Source of the DNA: Paenibacillus sp. JQZ6Y-1
GTDB taxonomy: Bacteria > Bacillota > Bacilli > Paenibacillales > Paenibacillaceae
Length of the DNA: 64,000 nucleotides
Direction of reading: 5' to 3'
Assembly: GCF_040719145.1 (NCBI RefSeq)
Contig: NZ_JBFDUZ010000001.1
Location: 2,790,001 to 2,854,000 of the forward strand
The notes under the pieces were generated by a model that was given only the letters and a program-made list of their open reading frames with translations, was not told the origin of the DNA and searched no databases. Below, one piece after another: positions 19,706-29,206 of this stretch. The translations under genes and the position numbers were made by a program. The first letter of the stretch is position 1. The number at the start of each line of letters is the position of its first letter.

Positions 19706-20299
19706 TTAATATAGATCGCTGCCACCGGAACGGCTTTCTTCTGGTTCGCGCTCATCCTGACGATCACGGTTCCATTGTTCACGGTCGCGCTCATTGCGCT
19801 CTTGACGCTCGCTGCTTGTACGTTCCAGCTCACGCGTTTGGTTTTCCAGCGCATCCCAGCCGTCTTGACCGAGCAGCTCCAGCTGTGCTTCAACCAATGT
19901 ACGGAAACGAGTACGGTAAATGGAAGCCTGCTTCTTGAGCTCTTCCACTTCCATCGATACTTTACGTGCCTTGGACAGCGACTCATTGATGATCCGATCC
20001 GCATTTTTCTCGGATTCCTTGATGATCAACTGCGCTTCTTTTTTGGCGTTGTTTTTCACTTCATCCGCCGCTTCCTGGGCAACAATGATTGTTTTGCTCA
20101 GTGTCTCCTCCAGGTTTGCAAAATGGTCCAGACGCTCTTGAACGCCGAGCAGCTGATTTTGCAATTCCTTGTTTTCGCGGATAAGCCCCTCATAATCCTT
20201 GATCACCTGATCGAGGAACTCATTCACTTCATCTTCGTCATAACCACGCAGCCTGCGCGAGAATTCCTTATTATGTATATCCAGCGGGGTTAATGGCAT
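19706..20299 (-). CDS. divIVA: DivIVA, cell pole/septum curvature protein
   Basis: 197 residues from the ATG at 20299, which has GGAGG 8 bases upstream; a GTG three codons earlier overlaps that site. The N-terminal membrane-binding domain reads [13 protein letters not shown]...[16 protein letters not shown], and a long coiled coil runs from about 30 to 150. The C-terminal 40 residues are very rich in Arg, Glu, Gln and Asp, a disordered tail longer than in B. subtilis. DivIVA self-assembles on curved membrane and recruits division-site factors. The position upstream of ileS is conserved. A 300-bp gap separates it from ylmH. Confidence 0.95.
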   Translation of the reverse strand: MPLTPLDIHNKEFSRRLRGYDEDEVNEFLDQVIKDYEGLIRENKELQNQLLGVQERLDHFANLEETLSKTIIVAQEAADEVKNNAKKEAQLIIKESEKNADRIINESLSKARKVSMEVEELKKQASIYRTRFRTLVEAQLELLGQDGWDALENQTRELERTSSERQERNERDREQWNRDRQDEREPEESRSGGSDLY

Positions 20300-20604
20300 G
20301 GTAGACACCTCCTATAATATTCGGGCCGCTAAACTGCCTCATTAGTGATATCATACTGCATTTCGACACGATTGAATACCATCTTGTACATAAAGCGGCG
20401 ACATGATAACTATATCGGTTGCAGCGGCGATTGTATTGAGCTTTTGACCATGGAATCATCATCTGACATAGACGGAAAATCATGTAAAATGACGGCTTCG
20501 CCCGGACATACAGACCCTTTTGTATATACACCTGAACATAGTGAACTTGAAACAGGTCGTTGCATTATATATTCCGCGGGGAGCCGTCTTTTTCCTGCTT
20601 TCAT
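20300..20604. other. non-coding gap between ylmH and divIVA
   Basis: No convincing gene. It should hold a divIVA promoter (minus strand); a TATGAT box about 45 bases before the divIVA ATG is the best candidate, with a poor -35. Confidence 0.4.
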
Positions 20605-21387
20605 TTACACAAATTTTCCAATTTTCACGCGATACCGACCTTTTTTTGTGATGCCTTCAAGCTCCAACACTCGAAAACGACCGAATCCTTGTACGGATAC
20701 CATATCGCCTTCCTTTAGTGGATGCGATGGATCTTCCTCTGGCTTCCAGTTCACTTTGCAGCGTCCAGCCTTGATTGGCACCAGAATTTTGCTGCGGCTT
20801 AGTCGGTATACATCGCTGGCGATTCCATCGAGACGCAGCGAAGCGACAGACAGCTCCAGCGTTTGCAGCTCCGGCTGGGCTGAACGCAGCTGGCTGATCG
20901 GCAGCAGCTCCGTCATGACATGCAGTCGATGTACCTGATTCATATGCAGGTTGAGGTAAGAGGACACCTCAGAAGCGACCACAATATGGCATCCATCGTC
21001 CAGCACATGAATATCGCCGATCTTGTCCCGTTTCAAGCCTAGACCTAGAATAGAACCCATATAATCGCCATGTTCCAGCTCCGTATACTTCTGACCCTCT
21101 GGTGTAATCATCAGCACTTCCATCTGCATATCCTCATGACTCAAATCCAGATAATCCGGCGCAATGATCGCTCGGCAACGCTCGGCATGTTCACCGCCAC
21201 CTTCTAGTCGCACCTGCACATCCGGCTCACGCGCTGCCAAGGTGGACAGAATATACGCTTGCCGCGGATCAAGAAAATCGGTCAGCTTTTGCTCATGATA
21301 TCGGGCGGCATTCTCCACCCACTCTGCTGCCCGTTCCACAAATTCGCGCTCATCTGGGTGAAAATGATGATAAATATTGTTGTTCAT
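20605..21387 (-). CDS. ylmH: YlmH, S4-domain RNA-binding protein
   Basis: 260 residues. The C-terminal third is an S4 domain (RLDGIASDVYRLSR, then IKAGRCKVNW and LKEGDMVSVQGFGRFRV). The N-terminal part is the YlmH-specific region (HPDEREFVERA; DYMGSILGLGLKRDKIGDI, typical of the family). In Firmicutes YlmH sits between ylmG and divIVA; work in Bacillus links it to ribosome quality control and tRNA handling on stalled 50S subunits. The ATG at 21387 follows AGGAAAGG by about 11 bases. A terminator-like hairpin lies between it and ylmG (21505-21566). Confidence 0.9.
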   Translation of the reverse strand: MNNNIYHHFHPDEREFVERAAEWVENAARYHEQKLTDFLDPRQAYILSTLAAREPDVQVRLEGGGEHAERCRAIIAPDYLDLSHEDMQMEVLMITPEGQKYTELEHGDYMGSILGLGLKRDKIGDIHVLDDGCHIVVASEVSSYLNLHMNQVHRLHVMTELLPISQLRSAQPELQTLELSVASLRLDGIASDVYRLSRSKILVPIKAGRCKVNWKPEEDPSHPLKEGDMVSVQGFGRFRVLELEGITKKGRYRVKIGKFV

Positions 21388-21504
21388 ACGTGATGTCTAC
21401 CTTTCCTGAAAGATATATGCGTCTATTAAAACATAGATACTGTCACTATCCCATTGTTCTTCACGTTGAACGCCTATCCATGATAGGAGTAACTAACGCA
21501 AACC

Positions 21505-21566
21505 AAAAAGCTGAAACGAAGTGCGGATGAATACTTTGCATACCGTCCGCACTGCGCTTCAGCTTT
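21505..21566 (-). terminator. terminator between ylmG and ylmH
   Basis: A 21-bp near-perfect stem (AAAGCTGAAACGAAGTGCGGA and its complement) with a ~17-base loop. On the minus strand it is followed by TTTTT, after the ylmG stop. It would cut transcript flow from sepF-ylmG into ylmH. Confidence 0.75.
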
Positions 21567-21594
21567 GATTGTTTCATATCATTCCCATGCCATC

Positions 21595-21864
21595 TTAGTA
21601 AATGAGCATTTGCAGCAAATACAGCAGACCGCTGAACGCCAGTTGCAGAACAAACAGCGCTACGATTGGGGAAATGTCCAGCACGCCGCCAATCGGCGGA
21701 ATAAAGCGCCGGAATGGTGCCAGATAAGGTTCAACCAGTCGACCTAGCAGCTGTCCGAATGAGCTCTCGCGAGCACTTGGCAGCCAGGACAATAGGATGT
21801 AGATAATGATCATGTACATGTAAATGCGGTACAAAATACCGAGTACTTCAAAAATTACGCTCAA
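21595..21864 (-). CDS. ylmG: YggT-family membrane protein (YlmG)
   Basis: 89 residues with two hydrophobic helices (about 5-28 and 65-87) separated by a loop with the family motif SWLPSARESSFGQLLGRLVEPYL. YlmG/YggT proteins are small membrane proteins near division genes; their exact role is unsettled. The start is TTG at 21864 with GAGGTG 8 bases upstream. The ribosome site overlaps the sepF stop, so it is coupled to sepF. Confidence 0.88.
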   Translation of the reverse strand: MSVIFEVLGILYRIYMYMIIIYILLSWLPSARESSFGQLLGRLVEPYLAPFRRFIPPIGGVLDISPIVALFVLQLAFSGLLYLLQMLIY

Positions 21865-21871
21865 CGTCCGC

Positions 21872-22321
21872 TCACCTCATCTTGTTATAATCAAAATCGT
21901 CGCTCAAAATCTCAGCGATTGTGCCTTCGATTTCGACTGTATCCGGTGTACACAGGAAAATGTTGCCGCCGATTTTGGAAATGCTGCCGCCCAGCGCATA
22001 GACCGTGCCACTCATAAAATCGATAATACGCAGCGCCTGATCGGTACGAACGCGTTGCAGATTGACGATGACCGAACGATGCGAACGCAGATGATCGGCA
22101 ATGTCTTGCGCTTCGTCATAACTGCGCGGTTCATTCAAAATGACTTTGACGTTTTTCTGTGAATGAATACTGACGACATTATTGGCTCTACTGTTCTTAC
22201 GTACGTCCGCCGGAGAAGTTTCACGCGAATCTTCTTCTTCCTCGATAATCTGCTCACGCTCGATGACTTCTTCCTCTTCCTGCAGCCCCAGAAAATTCAT
22301 AAATCGATTCATTACACCCAT
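21872..22321 (-). CDS. sepF: SepF, FtsZ-bundling septum protein
   Basis: 149 residues. The N-terminal amphipathic membrane anchor reads MGVMNRFMNFLGL. An acidic linker rich in Glu follows (14-45). The SepF core comes next (VKVILNEPRSYDEAQDIADHL; IVNLQRV; DFMSGTVYALGGSISKIG; FLCTPDTV). SepF forms rings that tether FtsZ to the membrane, working beside FtsA. The ATG at 22321 follows AGGAGG by 7 bases, two bases after the ylmE stop. Confidence 0.95.
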   Translation of the reverse strand: MGVMNRFMNFLGLQEEEEVIEREQIIEEEEDSRETSPADVRKNSRANNVVSIHSQKNVKVILNEPRSYDEAQDIADHLRSHRSVIVNLQRVRTDQALRIIDFMSGTVYALGGSISKIGGNIFLCTPDTVEIEGTIAEILSDDFDYNKMR

Positions 22322-22323
22322 CG

Positions 22324-23013
22324 TTAATCCTCCTCTTTGCCAACCAGGATGGAGCCAAGACGTACAAAGGTCGCCCCTTCCTCGACAGCTATTTCAAAAT
22401 CACCCGACATGCCCATGGATAGATGCTGAATCGGCTCTTGCGTTAGTTTCAAGCCGTTCAGCTGATCACGCAATTCCCGCAATCCACGGAACACTGGTCG
22501 TGTCTGCTCCGGGTCATCCACTTCTGGTGCCATCGTCATTAATCCAATTACTTGTATATGCGGCATTCCTGCAACCTGCTCTAGCAAGGACTGCGCCTGC
22601 TCTGGGGAAATTCCGTATTTGGATTCTTCGCCCGATATATTAATCTGCAAAAATACCTGTACCGTCAAATCGGCTTCCGCCGCCTTTTTCTCCAGCTCTT
22701 TGGCAAGAGACAGACGATCCAGTGAATGAATATATTGAAATTTACCGATGACGTCTTTGACTTTGTTTGTTTGCAAATGACCGATAAAGTGCCATACTCC
22801 GCGTTCATGCAGAGCTTCCCATTTATCCTTTGCATTTTGCCAGCGATTTTCGCCCAGATGATTCAGCCCGGCATTCAATACACGCTCTGTTTTATCAGTG
22901 GATACATACTTGGTCACAGCGACCACCTGTACTTCATCCGCCTGTCGTCCGCTACGCGCACAAGCAGCCTCAATACGCTGCTGTACCTGAGCTATTCGTT
23001 CTTGCAATCCCAA
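22324..23013 (-). CDS. ylmE: YggS-family PLP-binding protein (YlmE)
   Basis: 229 residues, a small single-domain alanine-racemase-like barrel that binds PLP and buffers it in the cell. The PLP-Lys motif is VVAVTKYVS at about 30-38, and the phosphate-binding end is LSMGMSGDFEIAVEEGATFVRLGS. The start is TTG at 23013 with GGAG 9 bases upstream, 6 bases after the pgeF stop. Conserved between pgeF and sepF. Confidence 0.93.
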   Translation of the reverse strand: MGLQERIAQVQQRIEAACARSGRQADEVQVVAVTKYVSTDKTERVLNAGLNHLGENRWQNAKDKWEALHERGVWHFIGHLQTNKVKDVIGKFQYIHSLDRLSLAKELEKKAAEADLTVQVFLQINISGEESKYGISPEQAQSLLEQVAGMPHIQVIGLMTMAPEVDDPEQTRPVFRGLRELRDQLNGLKLTQEPIQHLSMGMSGDFEIAVEEGATFVRLGSILVGKEED

Positions 23014-23019
23014 TCTGTG

Positions 23020-23865
23020 TCACTCCATTTCTATACCAATCCAGCTTGCCATTCGGCCTGTGCGGCCTCCATCAGCGCGATATGAGAAGAAAAGATCATG
23101 ATGATCATACGTACACCATCTACTGTATTCGATGTGCTGTGGCTGTATTCCTGCAAAAATCATGATTTCGCGGTTTAATTGTTTTAAATCCAGCCACGTT
23201 TTGCCGGGTGATCCCGGTTTTGCATATGTAGGCTCTTGTCCATTACCCTGCAACGCAGCTGTCCAAACATCCACCTTGTCCATGACATACGCATCCACCT
23301 CGTAATTGTCCACTCCAATCGAAGGTCCAATAGCAGCGTGTAGATCGGCAGGATGACTGCCATATTGCTGCTGCATCGTACGTACCATCTCACCAGCAAT
23401 ATCGGCGACTGTACCTTTCCAGCCAGCGTGAGCTAGTCCGACTACCTGATGCACTGGATCTATAAAGTATAATGGCACACAATCCGCATAAAAGGAAGTT
23501 AACAGCAGACCCGGCACATTTGTCACCAGTCCGTCTGTATCCTGAAACGCACTTTCCCGATCTGCCCAGCCTTTGCCAGCATCATCGGCGGTTACCACTG
23601 CAATATGATTGCTATGCACTTGCTCACCACATACCCAGTTTTGCGGTTGAAAGCCCAGTGCTTCGCAAAGCAGACGACGGTTACCCAGCACATCCTCCGG
23701 GCGATCCTCCACATGATATGCCAGATTAAACGAATGATACGGCTCTCGGCTAATGCCACCGCGACGTCCCGTAAACCCTGCACTAATGCCACTGCTCCAT
23801 GCCGAGCAATCCCACGGAAACAGCTCCGGTCCGGTAGTTTGAATACGACTTTCGAATGGTTCCAT
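23020..23865 (-). CDS. pgeF: PgeF/YlmD, peptidoglycan editing factor (polyphenol oxidase family)
   Basis: 281 residues. DUF152/multicopper polyphenol oxidase fold; in E. coli PgeF removes misincorporated amino acids from UDP-MurNAc peptides, and homologues show purine nucleoside phosphorylase activity. Motifs: GFTGRRGGISREPY near 31; QVHSNHIAVV at about 103; TSFYADCVPLYF; GLAHAGWKGTVADI; GPSIGVDNYEV (in place of the usual GPxIGxxxYEV). Zn ligands are expected among these His/Cys residues. The ATG at 23865 follows GAGGTG by 4 bases. It follows ftsZ directly; the spoIIGA-sigE-sigG genes expected in between are missing. Confidence 0.9.
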   Translation of the reverse strand: MEPFESRIQTTGPELFPWDCSAWSSGISAGFTGRRGGISREPYHSFNLAYHVEDRPEDVLGNRRLLCEALGFQPQNWVCGEQVHSNHIAVVTADDAGKGWADRESAFQDTDGLVTNVPGLLLTSFYADCVPLYFIDPVHQVVGLAHAGWKGTVADIAGEMVRTMQQQYGSHPADLHAAIGPSIGVDNYEVDAYVMDKVDVWTAALQGNGQEPTYAKPGSPGKTWLDLKQLNREIMIFAGIQPQHIEYSRWCTYDHHDLFFSYRADGGRTGRMASWIGIEME

Positions 23866-23958
23866 GCTGCACCTCGCTGTTCAGAAATATAAAACGATCA
23901 TCTCATATTCGACCTACGTTACAATAGGACATCGCACAGTCTATATACGATGTAAATG

Positions 23959-23992
23959 AAAAAGACCTGTTTTCCGTAGAAAACAAGTCCTT
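23959..23992 (-). terminator. terminator after ftsZ
   Basis: Minus strand: GACTTGTTTTC, loop TACG, GAAAACAGGTC, then TTTTT, about 80 bases after the ftsZ stop. It separates ftsAZ from the pgeF-ylmE-sepF-ylmG unit. Confidence 0.88.
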
Positions 23993-24069
23993 TCCCTATG
24001 CGAACTGCAACGTTCGCTACCGCTGCATTGCAGTCATTTTTACGTTAATTGCTACTATACTCTATCGTT

Positions 24070-25227
24070 CTAGTCGTTTTTGTGACGGGAACGATTACGC
24101 AGGAACGTCGGAATATCCAGTTGATCTCCGCTTGGCTGCTGATTGTTGTTATTGAACTGGCGCGGACTTGGTGCTTTTTCCTCGCTTGGTTCAGTAGAAG
24201 AAGATTGAGGCGGCTGTTGTTGTTGCTGCTGTGGCGTCGCTGGACGACGGGAAGGCTGCAACGGCTGCGCCGGTTTGTGTTCAAAGCCTGTCGCAATGAC
24301 GGTGACTTTGATCTCTTCCTTGAGGTTCTCGTCGATGATCGCACCGAAGATCATATTCACTTCTGGATCAGAAGCACTGATCACGATCTCGGCTGCTTCA
24401 TTTACTTCATACAGCGACAGGTTGTTGCCGCCAGTGATGTTCATGATCACACCGCGTGCGCCCTCGATGGATGTTTCCAGCAATGGGCTCATGATCGCTT
24501 TACGTGCCGCTTCTGCTGCACGGTTCTCGCCTGTTGCTTCACCAATACCCATCAGAGCCGAACCACGCTCGGTCATGATTGTTTTTACATCGGCAAAGTC
24601 CAAGTTGATCAGACCTGGTACAGCGATCAAGTCAGAGATACCTTGTACAGCTTGGCGAAGTACATTATCCGCTTCACGGAATGCTTCCAGCATCGGAGTC
24701 TTCTTGTCTACGATCTCCAGCAGGCGATCGTTCGGGATCACAATCAGTGTGTCCACTTTTTCTTTCAGTGCTTCGATACCCAATTCAGCTTGAGAGAAGC
24801 GTTTGCGTCCTTCAAAGGTGAATGGACGGGTAACAACGCCGACAGTCAGCGCGCCGCATTCTCTGGCGATCTCAGCGATCACTGGAGCTGCACCTGTACC
24901 TGTACCGCCACCCATACCAGCGGTTACGAATACCATATCTGCACCCTTCAGGGTATTGCTGATCAGGTCGCGGGATTCTTCCGCTGCCTTTTTACCAACA
25001 TCCGGGTTTGCACCGGCACCGAGACCGCGAGTCAGCTTGTCGCCAATTTGCAGCTTGTGCTCGGATTTAGCCAGATGCAGTGCCTGTGCATCTGTATTTA
25101 CCGTTATAAATTCCACGCCTTGAACACCATTTTCAATCATACGGTTCACGGCATTGCTTCCGCCGCCACCTACACCGATGACCTTAATCTGGGCCAGGCT
25201 CTCCATTTCGAAATCAAATTCCAACAT
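24070..25227 (-). CDS. ftsZ: FtsZ, tubulin-like division GTPase
   Basis: 385 residues. Tubulin signature GGGTGTG at 106-112; the T7 loop with catalytic Asp is in [11 protein letters not shown]. After the globular domain (to about 317) there is a Pro/Gln-rich linker with a run of six Gln, then the C-terminal conserved peptide [13 protein letters not shown] that binds FtsA/SepF. FtsZ builds the cytokinetic ring. The ATG at 25227 follows GGAG by 9 bases. It is downstream of ftsA (59 bp gap) and is followed by a terminator. Confidence 0.98.
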   Translation of the reverse strand: MLEFDFEMESLAQIKVIGVGGGGSNAVNRMIENGVQGVEFITVNTDAQALHLAKSEHKLQIGDKLTRGLGAGANPDVGKKAAEESRDLISNTLKGADMVFVTAGMGGGTGTGAAPVIAEIARECGALTVGVVTRPFTFEGRKRFSQAELGIEALKEKVDTLIVIPNDRLLEIVDKKTPMLEAFREADNVLRQAVQGISDLIAVPGLINLDFADVKTIMTERGSALMGIGEATGENRAAEAARKAIMSPLLETSIEGARGVIMNITGGNNLSLYEVNEAAEIVISASDPEVNMIFGAIIDENLKEEIKVTVIATGFEHKPAQPLQPSRRPATPQQQQQQPPQSSSTEPSEEKAPSPRQFNNNNQQPSGDQLDIPTFLRNRSRHKND

Positions 25228-25286
25228 CTATCCCATCTCCCCCTCATTGTCCATGAATGGCTCGTTTCCAGCAAGAATGAACTTCA

Positions 25287-26546
25287 TCAGATAAATTCAC
25301 TGAACATATTTTTGAGCCGTTCAATCAAGCCCGGTTTTGCATTGCTTTCCGGGGTCGATGCAGCCTTATTGCGCACCGGTGCTTTTTTGGCTGTTCCGGC
25401 TACACTACTGCTGCCACCGCGAATATTGCGGATCACATTGTACAAAATGCCGACACCGCTTGTATAAGCAGGGTCACGTACACCGATATAATCAGGAACC
25501 GCCACTCTGACGGAAGCTGCCAATTCTTCACGGGCAATTTCTAAAACGCCCGGCATTGAAACTGTGCCTCCTGTGAGTATATAACCACCAGGCTGCTCAT
25601 GATAACCGAGACGTACAACTTCCTGACGAATCAGTTCGAAAATTTCCTGTACACGTGGCTCGATAATCGCCGCCAAATCCTGTTGGGTAAATTCCTTATC
25701 CACATTGCTGCCGATCCGTTGAACTTTGAATACAACATCCGGCGCGGATTCTTCAACCAGCGCGCAGCCGTACTTCAATTTCACTTTCTCCGCATTTTCC
25801 GTGAGGGTACGCAATCCGTACGCAATATCGTTGGTGATAAATTCGCCTCCGATTGGCAATGTAGAAGTTGCTTTGAGCGCACCTTCTTCAAATACAGCAA
25901 TCGTGGACGAGCCTGCACCGATATCCACTAGTACGGCACCCATTGTTTTCTCATCTTTGGATAGCGCCAATTGACCGGCTCCCAGTGAGATCAAAACCAG
26001 ATCCTTGATATGTAGATCGGCTTTTTCCACACAGCGGAGCAAATTGTGAATGGATGTTTTGGCACCGGTGATAATGGTTGCCTCGACTTCCAGACGCACT
26101 CCGATCATGCCGCGAGGGTCTTGAATTCCTTCTAAACCATCGACGACGTATTGTTTGGCGACAACATCGATAATTTCACGTTCAGGAGGAAGGGCAATTA
26201 CTTCTGCCGCCTTCAACACCCGTTCGATATCCTCTTCGCCGATTTCACGGTCCTCATTGGATACGGCTACAACTCCATGGCTCGTTTGAAGTCCGATGTG
26301 ATTTCCCGAAATACCCACGATTACTTCAGATATTTGAATGCCGACCATACGCTCTGCATGATCAACAGCATTTCGGATGGATTGCACAGTCTGATCGATG
26401 TCAACGATTGCGCCTTTGCGAATCCCTTCCGAGTCGGCAGATCCAACTCCAATAATATTAAAGGTTCCATTATTAACTTCCCCGATAATAGCACGAACTT
26501 TGGATGTACCGATGTCCAAACTAACAATGATGTCATTGTTGCTCAA
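25287..26546 (-). CDS. ftsA: FtsA, actin-like FtsZ membrane tether
   Basis: About 420 residues from a TTG at 26546 preceded by AGGAGGTG 9 bases upstream (a longer form starting with TTG at 26627 lacks such a site). Actin-fold motifs: IIVSLDIGTSKVRA (phosphate 1), VLVDIGAGSSTIAVF (phosphate 2), and PGGYILTGGTVSMPGVLE (adenosine). The C-terminal amphipathic helix IERLKNMFSEFI ends the protein and anchors it in the membrane. A Pro/Ala/Ser linker precedes the helix. The 400-bp leader before it carries an extended -10 promoter and inverted repeats. Confidence 0.96.
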   Translation of the reverse strand: MSNNDIIVSLDIGTSKVRAIIGEVNNGTFNIIGVGSADSEGIRKGAIVDIDQTVQSIRNAVDHAERMVGIQISEVIVGISGNHIGLQTSHGVVAVSNEDREIGEEDIERVLKAAEVIALPPEREIIDVVAKQYVVDGLEGIQDPRGMIGVRLEVEATIITGAKTSIHNLLRCVEKADLHIKDLVLISLGAGQLALSKDEKTMGAVLVDIGAGSSTIAVFEEGALKATSTLPIGGEFITNDIAYGLRTLTENAEKVKLKYGCALVEESAPDVVFKVQRIGSNVDKEFTQQDLAAIIEPRVQEIFELIRQEVVRLGYHEQPGGYILTGGTVSMPGVLEIAREELAASVRVAVPDYIGVRDPAYTSGVGILYNVIRNIRGGSSSVAGTAKKAPVRNKAASTPESNAKPGLIERLKNMFSEFI

Positions 26547-26947
26547 GCCCCTGGCACCTCCTGCATATTGCATAATAAATGATTGATTTCCAGCGTTTGG
26601 CGATATTCCCGCTGACCGGAAATTCAATTTCCGAAAAACATTTTTTTAAAATTGCTCTCTACTTTAGTATTCAACATTACGTATGCTTTCCCTCTTTTTT
26701 CTGTAAACTTTTTAAAAGCCGTATGGCAGGTAAAAGTGTAAAGAAAAAAGAATGATCGCGGGGCGTGTGATAGTTCTCAGCAGATGCCTTATCATGTTTG
26801 CGAACATCAAAGTTTACAAAACTTTAATATCTGCCAAACTTATTCTAGCATTTTTCTTCCCTCACAGAAAGTGCCGTCGCCATATCCTTATGCCTCTGCG
26901 GAAAAAAGGGAAGGCAAATCGCCGTTATACCGTTGCAAAACAGGCGT
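26547..26947 (-). promoter_or_regulatory. ftsA leader: extended -10 and inverted repeats
   Basis: No gene. Minus-strand TGCTAGAAT (26842-26850) is an extended -10. About ten bases past its likely start site is a perfect repeat AAAGTTT-N3-AAACTTT (26809-26825). Further on, arms near 26692-26710 and 26731-26749 form a 17/19-match hairpin. This is where B. subtilis has ylxW, ylxX and sbp, which are absent here. Confidence 0.5.
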
Positions 26948-27745
26948 TTATTGCTCGCCTGTTCCTTCGCTATCCTCGGTCGATTCTGGCTTGAATGGCG
27001 TATACGAGTCCGCTTCCAGCATTGTAATAATGCCTGGAGGCTGCGTTTCAATAACCTGATTCAAATACTCCACCTTATCCGCTAGCAGTGAAATGCTCGT
27101 AATGACTTCAAACTGCGAACGCGTGTAGATCATAATGCGATCTGGAAAGGAAGGGGTCGGTGAAGGCATAATTTCCGAGATGTCTGACGTCAGTTCATTC
27201 GGAATTGTGCCAAGCACCTTGCATAGCTCGACTTTCTCTTTGGCATAATCTGCCCACTGAGTCAGTACCGGTTTCTCGACAGCAACGCCGCGATCATCTG
27301 CGCGCACCGATGTACCATTTTGCAGAATCGCTGTCAGCTCACCTGCGCTTGTCAGTTCATATGCGACAACCGGATATTCAGTAATCTGAATATCGACCTG
27401 ACCGGGAAAATGCTTCGTAATCACAGCATCCTGAATCGCAGGAATCGTCAGCAGTCGCTGCTTGATCGTCGATGCCGATGTACCGTAAAAGGCATCGCCT
27501 TTGGCAAGACGCGTCGCATTGAGCAAATCTGTTTTGGACGTAAACGCGTTGCCGGTAAACGTAATCTGCGAAATTTTGCCAACCGGCGAAAACCAGAATA
27601 CGACACCCGCCACGATAATAAACAGAATGCTCAGTATGACGATCCATCTGGTTTTGGCACTCATCAGCGGCCTGCGTTTGACGGAAGGTCGTACATTAGC
27701 AGTAGGTTCATTTTTCGGGACAACAATCAATTTTCGCTTAGGCAT
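26948..27745 (-). CDS. divIB: DivIB/FtsQ divisome protein
   Basis: 265 residues, bitopic: a basic cytoplasmic N-terminus, one membrane helix at about 34-53, then an extracellular POTRA domain (VGKISQITFTGNAFTSKTDLL onward) and a beta domain. The acidic tail ends SEGTGEQ. DivIB works with FtsL/DivIC and the septal PBP. The ATG at 27745 is preceded by GGAG. The murB gene normally found between murG and divIB is absent; the 133-bp gap holds no gene. Confidence 0.92.
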   Translation of the reverse strand: MPKRKLIVVPKNEPTANVRPSVKRRPLMSAKTRWIVILSILFIIVAGVVFWFSPVGKISQITFTGNAFTSKTDLLNATRLAKGDAFYGTSASTIKQRLLTIPAIQDAVITKHFPGQVDIQITEYPVVAYELTSAGELTAILQNGTSVRADDRGVAVEKPVLTQWADYAKEKVELCKVLGTIPNELTSDISEIMPSPTPSFPDRIMIYTRSQFEVITSISLLADKVEYLNQVIETQPPGIITMLEADSYTPFKPESTEDSEGTGEQ

Positions 27746-27878
27746 GGCATGTCTCCAGTATTTCGTATTTATAGCACCCGGCAGTACAGGCAGGTGTGTT
27801 ACGCTTGCCGCCAGTCGTTCACGCCTTTTTGTATAGCAAGCGATGAACTAGCTAGATGTACTTGGTCGTTTTACGATT

Positions 27879-29003
27879 TTACTTGGCGCTTTTAGGATTC
27901 TGAGTTAAGCGCTGAATCTCTTCCACCAGTAAAAAGGCAGATTGTGGCGTGCCCAATGTTTTGGCAGCGACCGACATCTTGTGACGCTCTTGCTCATTAT
28001 CCATAATCCGGTCGATCAGCGCAATCAGCGAATCGCCAGTCAGATCACGTTCTAGCAGCATCTCGGCTGCTCCAGCTTTTCGCAAAGCCAGCGCGTTCGC
28101 TTCTTGGTGATTGTTGGTCACATTGGGCGACGGAATCAGAATGGATGGCGTACCTAGCGATGTAATCTCTGCTAACGAGGAAGCCCCTGCTCGACCGATC
28201 AATAACGCTGTCGCAGCCAGCACTTCCGGCATATTCGGAATATACGGCAAAATGTGCAAATGCGTCGGAATGGAATCCACTGCATCATTAATTCGCTCGT
28301 AAATCTCGTCGTAATATATTTCGCCAGTTACGAACACATAATGCACGTCAGGCTTATTTTTCAACAACGGAGCCGTTTGTACCATTGCTTCAACCAATGC
28401 TCTCGCTCCTCGGCTACCACCGACAATCAGAACAATCTGAGCATCTGCCGGTAAGCCGAGCGAAGCCAGTCCGCGTTCGCGGTCCGCATGCTGAACCATA
28501 GTGGCACGCGGATTGCCGGTAAATAGCACATGCTTGGCACGCTTGAAGCGCGGAATCGCATCTTCAAAGCTCACAGCTACTGTATTGGCATAGCCGCTCA
28601 AAAACAGATTGGTCAATCCTGGCACAGCATTTTGCTCATGGACCAGTGTGGGAACACCCAGCTTGGCTGCCGCATACACAACAGGTCCGCATACATATCC
28701 GCCTGTACCAATGACAATATCCGGTTTAAAATCGCGGATCATCTGTTTTGAATTTTTCACACCCTGAATGAAGCGATTGACGGTGCGAATATTTTCAAGT
28801 GAAAACAATCGCCTTCTGAATCCAGTAATATCAATTGCTTCAAAGCGCATGCGCGTCTCTGGTACAATCTTCGTTTCCAGTCCACGCTTGCCGCCAATGT
28901 ACAGAAATTCGGCTTTGATGCCTTGCTCCTTGAATTGCTCAGCAATTGCCAGCGCTGGATAAATGTGACCACCTGTACCGCCGCCTGTCAAAACAATACG
29001 CAT
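27879..29003 (-). CDS. murG: MurG, lipid II synthase
   Basis: 374 residues from the ATG at 29003, with AAGGAGG 8 bases upstream. MurG transfers GlcNAc to lipid I on the inner membrane face. Gly-rich loop 1 LTGGGTGGHIYPALA is at residues 5-19, and the second Gly-rich loop is VIGTGGYVCGPVV. The donor-sugar region is AGASSLAEITSLGTPSILIPSP. The gap of about 200 bp upstream to murD is where spoVE/ftsW normally lies; nothing coding is seen there. Confidence 0.96.
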   Translation of the reverse strand: MRIVLTGGGTGGHIYPALAIAEQFKEQGIKAEFLYIGGKRGLETKIVPETRMRFEAIDITGFRRRLFSLENIRTVNRFIQGVKNSKQMIRDFKPDIVIGTGGYVCGPVVYAAAKLGVPTLVHEQNAVPGLTNLFLSGYANTVAVSFEDAIPRFKRAKHVLFTGNPRATMVQHADRERGLASLGLPADAQIVLIVGGSRGARALVEAMVQTAPLLKNKPDVHYVFVTGEIYYDEIYERINDAVDSIPTHLHILPYIPNMPEVLAATALLIGRAGASSLAEITSLGTPSILIPSPNVTNNHQEANALALRKAGAAEMLLERDLTGDSLIALIDRIMDNEQERHKMSVAAKTLGTPQSAFLLVEEIQRLTQNPKSAK

Positions 29004-29206
29004 AATATATTCCTCCTTTCCTCTAAACATGGCATAGCCTTTACAAGTAATGAGTATGCTATAGGGTAAAAATTGAGATAACGATTGAAAATACCAGTAT
29101 TTATCATAGATGCTGTGGCATATCAGCTTTGGAAATAGAACATCATAGCGTTATGACGGTCCGTCCACTGTATACCATGCACGTATTTGAAAGTGAATAG
29201 ATACCG

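Noticed and set aside
20410-20604. 64-codon minus-strand frame between ylmH and divIVA
   Set aside because: No ribosome site, no family resemblance and low-complexity content; treated as non-coding.
24049-25467. 472-codon plus-strand frame opposite ftsZ and ftsA
   Set aside because: Spans two real genes on the other strand and has no plausible start site or domain.
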